DNA of 64,000 nt from an uncultured Pirellulaceae bacterium. GTDB taxonomy: Bacteria > Planctomycetota > Planctomycetia > Pirellulales > Pirellulaceae. The DNA lies in contig CALFWR010000002.1 in NCBI GenBank assembly GCA_937928555.1, positions 1-64,000 on the forward strand. Direction: 5' to 3'. The stretch's first letter is position 1. Every line of letters begins with the position of its first letter. The position numbers and the translations under genes were made by a program. Under the pieces are notes generated by a model. That model was given only the letters and a program-made list of their open reading frames with translations, had not been told where the DNA came from and did no database searches. Positions 57,858 through 64,000 of this stretch are shown piece after piece.

Positions 57858-59381
57858 ATGAAAGATCACTTTGCCGTACTCGTCCTCGTTCTGATCCTGG
57901 CTGGCGGGTTGGCGGCGCGATGGTTTTCGATGGCCGAGCCAATTTGGCTGGACGAGTGTCATACGGCGTGGACGGTTGCCGACGGTTCGGACGTGGTTGC
58001 TTCCCGGGCAGCCGATGGCAATCAGCCGCCGGTTTTCTTTTGGCTGGTGTGGTACGCTCAAAGTCAATTCGGGGTCAGCGTTTTTTCGCTGCGTCTGGTT
58101 TCGCTCGTTAGTGGGCTGCTGCTAATGGCTTGCGGCAGCGGGTGGGTTTGGAAGGAGACGCAAAGTGCCGCCGCGGCGTGTGTGTTTGCGGGCCTGGTGG
58201 CCTTTGACGGACAGTTCATTTTCTACGCGACCGAAGCAAGAGCCTATGCCCTAGTGCAGTGGCTTGCGCTTCTTCAGGGCGTTTGCTTCTGGCGGTTGGT
58301 GCGGGCCGAAGGTTCCGGCTTGATGTGGGCGGTCTTTGCGGTGCTGTCGCTGAGCATGATGTATTGCCACTATATGAGTGGCTGGTTGTTGGTGGCCGAG
58401 TTGATTTTTGTGGGTGTCACCATGGCGGGCGGAAAACAGCAGAGCAGGGGGGCTCTGATTGGACTATTGGTGGTGTGTGCTTTGGTGGCGGTGTGCCTAG
58501 TGCCGATGTTTGCAGGGATCGGCGAAGTCGCGTCGCGAAAGGAAAACTGGCAAGCCGTTTCGTCGAACGTTCGATTGTGGGCCGATGTGCGACCATGGTT
58601 CCTGTTCTGGATTCTGTTGCCGCTGGCGTTTGTGTTGGGAGAAAGGTTCGGTGATCCGGTGAGTTCCAAGGTGGGGCGGGATGACTGGCTGTTGGGTTGG
58701 TTGCTGGTCTGGGCGGTCACGGGGCCGGCGGGAATCGCGTTGTCGGCGGGTGTTGGCGTTGCGCCGCTGGCGCTGGTGAGGTACTCGGTCGTCAGTTGGG
58801 TGGCGTGTGCACTTTTTGCGGCCGTTTGTGTTGCCCGGTTTTCGGGAAAGGCGGCCTTGTCCGTTGCGGTAATGGTGGTTGCCAGTTCGTTTTTGGGCAA
58901 CGACTGGGCTCAGGAGCTTGTTGTTCGCCGTCAGCGACCAGTGTTTCGCAACGAGGATTGGGTGACGCCGGCGCGGCAGTTGGAAGAAAGTTCAGCAGGT
59001 CGTCCGATCTTTTTGTTTGCCAATGTGATCGAAGACAGCAAGTCCGATCTTCGCGATGATGAGCGGTTTCAGCGTTACCTGAAATTTCCGCTTCTTGGTG
59101 GGCTCCATTTGTCGCCCGATAAGGGGCTGGTGGGGCTGATTGAAGAAGCGGCGATCATACCGATGTCGACGTGGGAGCCGGAGTTTTCGCAGGAACATCT
59201 GGACAGGATTCGGGAGCGAAGCGGTTGCTCGATGGTGGTGCGGGGCGAAGTTGAGTTGGCGGATCAGTATCCCGGTCTGTTGGAGGAAGTGATCGGCAGA
59301 TCGGTGAACTTTCGGTATTTGCTCAACGGTGAGATGCGGTCGAGCAATGTGCGGGTGATAGAAGTGAAGCTGGTGGAGTGA
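57858..59381 (+). CDS. integral-membrane glycosyltransferase (PMT/ArnT-like)
   Basis: The 507-aa protein has an N-terminal helix, then PIWLDECHTAWTVADG with the Asp-Glu pair typical of the first extracytoplasmic loop of GT39/GT83 enzymes. GNQPPVFFWLVWYA follows. Some ten further hydrophobic helices run to about residue 345, and a soluble C-terminal domain of about 150 residues follows. Such enzymes transfer sugars from polyprenyl phosphate carriers to protein or lipid on the outer face of the membrane. Donor and acceptor are unknown. A hairpin follows the stop codon. Confidence 0.82.
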   Translation: MKDHFAVLVLVLILAGGLAARWFSMAEPIWLDECHTAWTVADGSDVVASRAADGNQPPVFFWLVWYAQSQFGVSVFSLRLVSLVSGLLLMACGSGWVWKETQSAAAACVFAGLVAFDGQFIFYATEARAYALVQWLALLQGVCFWRLVRAEGSGLMWAVFAVLSLSMMYCHYMSGWLLVAELIFVGVTMAGGKQQSRGALIGLLVVCALVAVCLVPMFAGIGEVASRKENWQAVSSNVRLWADVRPWFLFWILLPLAFVLGERFGDPVSSKVGRDDWLLGWLLVWAVTGPAGIALSAGVGVAPLALVRYSVVSWVACALFAAVCVARFSGKAALSVAVMVVASSFLGNDWAQELVVRRQRPVFRNEDWVTPARQLEESSAGRPIFLFANVIEDSKSDLRDDERFQRYLKFPLLGGLHLSPDKGLVGLIEEAAIIPMSTWEPEFSQEHLDRIRERSGCSMVVRGEVELADQYPGLLEEVIGRSVNFRYLLNGEMRSSNVRVIEVKLVE

Positions 59382-59405
59382 GTGAAGAGCTTTGCGTGCA
59401 ATTGT

Positions 59406-59437
59406 GGTGAGGGCTTCTAGCGCTGAAAGCCCTCACC
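59406..59437. terminator. hairpin between convergent genes
   Basis: GGTGAGGGCTT pairs with AAGCCCTCACC around a loop of about 10 bases, giving an 11-bp or longer stem between the glycosyltransferase and ThuA genes. It has no T-run, so it may act in both directions with help or only stabilise mRNA ends. Confidence 0.6.
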
Positions 59438-59451
59438 CCGGTGTGCAAAAC

Positions 59452-60543
59452 TTACTTGGCCATTTCGTGCTTTCGCTCGGGGCGGGGTTGGCCCCATTTG
59501 ACTTTGGCTTGAACCTTTTTGTCGGCGGGCATGATAGGGCTGTCCCAGCCAGCCATTTCCTCAGGCTTGACGTCCAGGCGATAAGCCAGATTGTTGTACG
59601 TCACCGGGTTATAGGGGCCGACCAGTGCAACGTTGGCGTCGGCGGTGATCTTGTCTTCCAGGCCCATTGTCCACAGGCAACCGTTGACCAACAGGCGGCG
59701 GAAGTCGTCGTCGAGAATGTCTTCGGAGGCACCGGAGGTGGTAGTGAAAACGCGGCCTTCGGTGCCGGATTTGCTGGTGTACGTTCGCACCCATGATCCC
59801 GGGCAGGGCTTTTTGCCGTCTGCTTTGGGCGAATCAGAGGTCATCCCCTGAAGTGGTTGTGAATGGGTCAGCACCACGCTGTTGGGCATCGGGTCGGTCC
59901 AGTATCCGCCGCACTGAGCCCACGGGTTGGTTACGCCGCGAAGGATGGGATGGTCTTTGGCTGAATCGACAATGATGTGTTTGGTCGACATGACGTGGTT
60001 CTTGCCGTAGTGGCCGGCCCATGACTCACCCAGAATCTGTCGACCGAATCCGCCGACGTAGTCTTTGCCTTTGTACTGGCTGTCATATTTGGCGAATTTG
60101 GCATCGGCAGGGATCTTGAACGCGTGGGTTGAAGTCCTGAGTCCAACAACCGGTCCGCCTTTGTCCAAGTAGTCCACCAGATGCTGCATCTGTTGGTCGG
60201 GAAAGTTTTGAAAGCGGAGAAAGACAAACGCCAGATCCGCCGACGCGAGGGCTTCCATGCCAGGCATGTTGTTGTTGCCGGGAATGATGTAGCCTTCTTT
60301 GTCGACGTTAAACAGGACGGTACACTTGAATCCGAAATGTTTGGCCAGCAGTCGAGCCATCGCCGGGCAGGTTTCTTCGCTTCGGTACTCGTGGTCGCCC
60401 GCAAGGAAGACAATATGTTTGCCTGCGCCGATTCCGCTGGAGCCTTCGTCGTGATACACCAGCGGTTGCGAGGAATCCTGTGCGTGACTGAATCCGGACA
60501 GGAGGCTGGCGAAAAGGGCGACTGCGAGGAACAGGTTCTTCAT
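59452..60543 (-). CDS. secreted ThuA-domain protein
   Basis: The 363-aa product has a signal peptide ending near SGFSHAQ. The ThuA (amidotransferase-like) domain follows: KHIVFLAGDHEYRSEETCPAMARLLAKHFG, ADLAFVFLRFQNFPDQQMQHLVDYLDKGGPVVGLRTSTHAF, and GRVFTTTSGASEDILDDDFRRLLVNGCLWTMG near the end. ThuA domains occur in sugar utilisation proteins and are frequent as secreted proteins in planctomycetes. The activity is unknown. It stands alone and converges on the glycosyltransferase gene. Confidence 0.88.
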   Translation of the reverse strand: MKNLFLAVALFASLLSGFSHAQDSSQPLVYHDEGSSGIGAGKHIVFLAGDHEYRSEETCPAMARLLAKHFGFKCTVLFNVDKEGYIIPGNNNMPGMEALASADLAFVFLRFQNFPDQQMQHLVDYLDKGGPVVGLRTSTHAFKIPADAKFAKYDSQYKGKDYVGGFGRQILGESWAGHYGKNHVMSTKHIIVDSAKDHPILRGVTNPWAQCGGYWTDPMPNSVVLTHSQPLQGMTSDSPKADGKKPCPGSWVRTYTSKSGTEGRVFTTTSGASEDILDDDFRRLLVNGCLWTMGLEDKITADANVALVGPYNPVTYNNLAYRLDVKPEEMAGWDSPIMPADKKVQAKVKWGQPRPERKHEMAK

Positions 60544-60677
60544 GGAAAGCTCGAAATGTTGATGTCGATGGCGAAACGTTTGCCGTTTTCATATTCTATC
60601 TTTTGCGAATTCGCGAAACCAGCACCTTGGCGAAAATAAGGTCGCTGGATCGTTCGGTTGGCTTTCGGTTGGCTTGA

Positions 60678-60754
60678 ACCCGGATAATTCACGGGGCAGG
60701 GGTGTGACTTTCAGTTCAACACAAACCAGCGCCCGTGGTCGTGAATAATTCCGG
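60678..60754 (-). mobile_element. MITE, 77-bp internally deleted copy
   Basis: Both ends are present (CCCGGATAATTCACGGGGC on the left, GTGAATAATTCCGG on the right) with type B-like GTGACTTTCAGTTC inside, but some 110 interior bases are missing. The flanks are TTGA and TTAA. The right flank forms the thiO stop codon. Confidence 0.85.
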
Positions 60755-61876
60755 TTAAATCAGGACGCGTGAGGGATCAAAAGGTGTCATGTCAACTTCC
60801 GGCGTTTTCTCTTCGATCAAATCGGCCATGGCAAGCGACGCACCGGCCGATAGTTGAAGACCTGTCTTGAAATGACCGGTGGAGACGAAAATTCTTTCGC
60901 AGGCAGGCATTTTTCCCATGTAGGGAAACGCATCCCAGGTTCCAGGCCGCAATCCGGCCCATGATTTGACGATTTTCCCGGGCGTCAATGCGGGGATCAG
61001 TTCGTGGGCGTCGCGGGTCAGTTTCTCGAGGGCTTCTTCGGTGGTGGTTTCGTCAAAGCCGACTTTTTCGATCGTGGCCCCCACAAGAACATGACCGGTG
61101 TCGCGGGGCACGATGTAGCGGTTGCCCTTGTTGATGATCGGCAAATCCAGTCGTTGGTCTAGGAAGTACAGCAACATCTGGCCGCGAACGGGCACCATGT
61201 CGGGTCCTTGTCGCTGCATGCACCGCATGATCGCTTGCTGAGTCCACGCGCCGCAGGCCCAAACGACGGCGTCGAATATGTGCTCGCTGCTGGCGATCGT
61301 TACCGCGACGTGGTTGGTTGTCTCGCGGACCTGTTGGACGTCGCAGTTGGGTCGCAGTTGCACGCCAAGGGACTTGCAGGCGGATTCGAGTGCTTCAAGG
61401 TGTCGGGGGCTGCATATTTGAGATTCCTGCGGCGTGTAGGCGGCGCGAAAGGCGTTGCCGTGCACCAGTTTGGGGCAAAGGTCCGGGTAGCGCCGGGCGA
61501 CTGCTTTGGCATCGATAAAGTCAACCGCCACATTGCGTTCGTGCCAGTACCCAACCGAACCGACCAGCGATGCGACTTCGCCAGGCGAGGCGGCCACATA
61601 AAGTCCACCGCATTCCCGGTAGCCGTTGTCAATTCCCGTCAGCTTCATGAGCTGATCCGCCCATTGTTTGTGAACGCGGTTGCTGATCGCTTCGAGTTGT
61701 TCGATGGGGTGGGTTGCTGTTTCGAAGTTCGCCGGATATAGCACCCCGGCACCGGCCCATGATGCTTTGCGGCCAAACGCCGATTCGTCGATCAGTGTGA
61801 CGCCGTGCGAACGTCCCGCAAGTTCCCACGCGAGCGACAGCCCGATGGCTCCGCCGCCAATGATTGCGATCTTCAC
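60755..61876 (-). CDS. thiO: glycine oxidase ThiO-like FAD enzyme
   Basis: The 373-aa protein is a DAO-fold FAD oxidase: MKIAIIGGGAIGLSLAWELAGRSHGVTLIDE (Rossmann loop), KASWAGAGVLYPA, ECGGLYVA, VPVRGQMLLYF, GHVLVGATIEKVGFD and RIFVSTGHFKTGLQLSAGASLAMADLI. ThiO oxidises glycine to the imine used for the thiazole of thiamine. No other thi gene is nearby, so a related amino acid oxidase is possible. It overlaps the preceding gene by four bases (61873-61876), so the two are coupled. Its stop codon borders a MITE. Confidence 0.88.
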   Translation of the reverse strand: MKIAIIGGGAIGLSLAWELAGRSHGVTLIDESAFGRKASWAGAGVLYPANFETATHPIEQLEAISNRVHKQWADQLMKLTGIDNGYRECGGLYVAASPGEVASLVGSVGYWHERNVAVDFIDAKAVARRYPDLCPKLVHGNAFRAAYTPQESQICSPRHLEALESACKSLGVQLRPNCDVQQVRETTNHVAVTIASSEHIFDAVVWACGAWTQQAIMRCMQRQGPDMVPVRGQMLLYFLDQRLDLPIINKGNRYIVPRDTGHVLVGATIEKVGFDETTTEEALEKLTRDAHELIPALTPGKIVKSWAGLRPGTWDAFPYMGKMPACERIFVSTGHFKTGLQLSAGASLAMADLIEEKTPEVDMTPFDPSRVLI

Positions 61877-62637
61877 TGGGCTTGCTCCATCAGCCTCGCG
61901 ACTTCTTCAATGGCCGTCAGGTCGCTGAACAACTGCGAGTTTTCAGCGCAGCGTTTTGAATCGGTTGACTCAAGGGTTTCGGTGTTGACCCATTGGAGCA
62001 GGTTGACCAGGTCGGGGCCTTCGTCGATGTCGGTCAGTGGGCGCAGCAGTTTGGCTTGCAAGTCATTTTCACGACATTTTTCCAGCGACTGCTCCAGTAC
62101 CTGTTCGGTGCTCCACTGGATCTGTTCGAAAACTTCCGGGGCCGGCCGATTCAGTCCCACCAGGTAGTAGCCTCCGTCGGTGCTTGGCCCGAATACGACT
62201 TCGGAATCGGCAAGCAATTCGAAGGCTTGGGCGACGTCATCGAGAGTCAACTGCGGAGCGTCGGATCCGATCACGACCACGCGGCGGTCACCGGCGTCGA
62301 ATCGGTCGGTGAAGAACTGGTTCATCCGCTGGCCCAGGTCTGCATCGACCTGGGGCACGAACTGCCAGTTTGGGCTATCGTTTTGCGACGTGAAGCTTTG
62401 GAAACTGTCCAGGGACTGAGCTGTATTTGGGCTGTAGACGATGAAGCTCTGGTGATCCGCGGTACCGAACCTGCGAATGTGATGGCCCAGTAGAATTTGG
62501 TAAGCTTTACTTGCTGCGGAGTCGCCGATCGACTTTGCGAGGCGAGTTTTAACTCTACCGGGTTGCCAATATTTTGCGAAAAGTCCCAATGAATTGCCGA
62601 CTGTCATGCTAGTGTTGAATTCGTTCAATTCGTTCAC
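61873..62637 (-). CDS. TIGR04282/DUF2064 family glycosyltransferase
   Basis: The 254-aa protein has a GT-A-like fold: LGLFAKYWQPGRVKTRLAKSIG, then DLGQRMNQFFTDRF, VVVIGSDAPQLTLDDVAQAFELL and VVFGPSTDGGYYLVGLNRPAPEVF, the standard DUF2064 signatures. Members of this family are annotated as arsenosugar biosynthesis-type glycosyltransferases; the substrate here is not known. Its start may lie at a later ATG, as the first 10 residues are poorly conserved in type. It is translationally coupled to thiO. Confidence 0.87.
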   Translation of the reverse strand: MNELNEFNTSMTVGNSLGLFAKYWQPGRVKTRLAKSIGDSAASKAYQILLGHHIRRFGTADHQSFIVYSPNTAQSLDSFQSFTSQNDSPNWQFVPQVDADLGQRMNQFFTDRFDAGDRRVVVIGSDAPQLTLDDVAQAFELLADSEVVFGPSTDGGYYLVGLNRPAPEVFEQIQWSTEQVLEQSLEKCRENDLQAKLLRPLTDIDEGPDLVNLLQWVNTETLESTDSKRCAENSQLFSDLTAIEEVARLMEQAQ

Positions 62638-62759
62638 AATGGTGGATGGGTGAAATGTTCCGGTAACTGATTAGAATAGCAGAGTAAGATCAATCGTCAG
62701 GCGAACAAGTCGTGAATGCTTGTGAGTGCCTGGCTCAACAGAGAAACGAACGTTGACAC

Positions 62760-64000
62760 ATGGCGGAATCGAGCGCCAAAAACCTGTTGAAACTGCTCGA
62801 AAAGAGCAAGCTGGCCGATCCGGACCGGCTCAAGGATTCGCTTTCGTCGTTGTCTGAAAAAGCTGCCGGTCGACGTGTCCGTCAGGATGAACTTGTCGGA
62901 CATCTGATCGAAAGCGGCATCATCACCCAGTGGCATGCCGATAAACTTACTGCCGGCAAGTACAAAGGTTTCTTTCTGGACAAGTACAAACTGCTGGGGC
63001 ACCTTGGCACCGGCGGAATGAGCAGCGTTTATCTGGCCGAATCAAAGAGTACCGGTCAGAAGCGAGCCATCAAAGTCCTGCCAAAGAAAAAGGTCTCTGA
63101 CAAAAGTTACCTTGATCGCTTTTATCGCGAAGGCAAAGCTGCCGCCAGTCTGAGTCACCCCAACGTCGTTCGCATCTACGACATCAGCAATTCGGGTGAC
63201 ACGCATTACATGGTCATGGAGTACGTCAAAGGCTCGGACCTGTACGAGAAAGTCAAAGACGAAGGGGCGCTCGGTTTCGACCAAGCCATTGATGCGATCA
63301 TTCAGTCGGCGACCGGATTGCAGCACGCTCACGAGCGTGAGATGGTACACCGTGACATCAAACCGGCCAACCTTTTGATGACCGATGAAGGGGTGGTGAA
63401 AATTCTTGACCTTGGGCTGGCGCTGTTCAGCGAAGAAGGGGAAGAGTCGCTAACGGTTCTGTACAACGAAAAAGTAATGGGCACTGCGGATTATCTTTCG
63501 CCCGAACAGGCGGTCAACTCTCACGAAGTCGACCACCGTGCTGACATCTACAGTCTGGGCTGTACGTTGTATTTCTTGATCGCGGGTCGGCCGCCATTTG
63601 ACAAGGGGACCCTTGCCCAGCGGATCGCGATGCATCAAACCAAAGAGCCCGACGGCATCGAGACGATTCGTCCTGATACGCCCCGGGGGATCATCGACAT
63701 TTGCACGCGGATGATGAAGAAGAAGCCCGAAGATCGATTCGCCGATTGCGGCGAGATCATCGCGGCGCTGAAGAACTACAAAAAAACCGGATCGGGTGTG
63801 ATCGAACACGGGTCTGGCAAATCGGCCGCAGCGTCGGATTCTGGTTCTTCGCTGAATGCCGTGGATGATCCGATCGCCAGTGCGGACAAAGGTTCGATCA
63901 AGCAGCAGGTGGCGTCGCTTTCGAACGTTAACTTTGCAGCAGAAGAGCAACAGCCTGTGGTTCACCATAACGAATTCGAAGTGCAGGCTCACCAATCGAT
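62760..64000 (+). CDS. Ser/Thr protein kinase, 3' end outside the window
   Basis: The visible 413 residues start MAESSAKNLLKLLEKSKLAD, with a helical N-terminal region of about 75 residues (QDELVGHLIESGIITQWHADKLTAGKYKGF) found before many planctomycete kinases. The kinase domain is complete and canonical: LGHLGTGGMSSVYLA, AIKVLPKKK, EMVHRDIKPANLLM, KILDLGLA (DLG for DFG, usual in bacterial STKs), GTADYLSPEQ. A Ser/Ala/Gly-rich linker begins near residue 345. The sensor or other C-terminal part lies beyond the window. No clear ribosome-binding site precedes the ATG. Confidence 0.92.
   Translation, partial: MAESSAKNLLKLLEKSKLADPDRLKDSLSSLSEKAAGRRVRQDELVGHLIESGIITQWHADKLTAGKYKGFFLDKYKLLGHLGTGGMSSVYLAESKSTGQKRAIKVLPKKKVSDKSYLDRFYREGKAAASLSHPNVVRIYDISNSGDTHYMVMEYVKGSDLYEKVKDEGALGFDQAIDAIIQSATGLQHAHEREMVHRDIKPANLLMTDEGVVKILDLGLALFSEEGEESLTVLYNEKVMGTADYLSPEQAVNSHEVDHRADIYSLGCTLYFLIAGRPPFDKGTLAQRIAMHQTKEPDGIETIRPDTPRGIIDICTRMMKKKPEDRFADCGEIIAALKNYKKTGSGVIEHGSGKSAAASDSGSSLNAVDDPIASADKGSIKQQVASLSNVNFAAEEQQPVVHHNEFEVQAHQS

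Overview
The window looks like a chromosomal piece of a planctomycete, most likely of the Pirellulaceae/Rhodopirellula type. The evidence is the gene content: a lipoprotein sulfatase with a formylglycine motif, two eukaryotic-like Ser/Thr kinases, a secreted ThuA-domain protein, a Tat-like TIM-barrel sugar isomerase, GYF_2/zinc-ribbon membrane proteins, and a long MoxR/DUF58/VWA operon ending in secreted-type TPR proteins. This is inference from family content; no rRNA or tRNA gene was seen.

Layout. 1-5000 is a repeat-rich, decayed zone: a 5'-open ORF, two small secreted ORFs, a likely group II intron tail, a tandem duplication, one DUF4349 lipoprotein and a truncated gene. 5001-12380 holds a membrane protein, a sulfatase, a retron-like reverse transcriptase preceded by a complete msr-msd-like RNA fold, and a kinase. 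12.6-29.1 kb is mostly housekeeping: dnaK, tyrA, an A-type Fe-S carrier with an in-frame TGA at its first cluster-ligand cysteine, polX, a phytoene-dehydrogenase-like oxidoreductase, fabZ-fabI, and a HAD phosphatase / sugar nucleotidyltransferase / prs operon. 29.4-46.7 kb is one minus-strand operon of six genes, read in the order giant TPR protein (3052 aa), coiled-coil membrane protein, MoxR ATPase, DUF58, VWA/BatA protein, VWA protein. 47-64 kb carries a rhodanese, a sugar isomerase, a cold-shock protein with two small charged proteins, a RAYT transposase between 147-bp repeats, metH, a degenerate BY-kinase-like ATPase, a GT39/GT83-like glycosyltransferase, a ThuA protein, thiO with a TIGR04282 glycosyltransferase, and the start of a second Ser/Thr kinase.

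Two repeat systems overlay the genes. The first is a MITE-like family of about 188 bp, in two internal types (A and B) that share the same ends. Twelve end-to-end copies (one internally deleted) and at least two fragments are present, and nine copies are flanked by a perfect 4-bp target duplication of the form NTNA. The second is a REP-type family associated with the RAYT transposase.

The most interesting items are the probable selenocysteine form of an IscA/ErpA-type protein (17074-17406), the retron-like cassette without a visible effector (9677-10847), and the MITE family with demonstrable target duplications.
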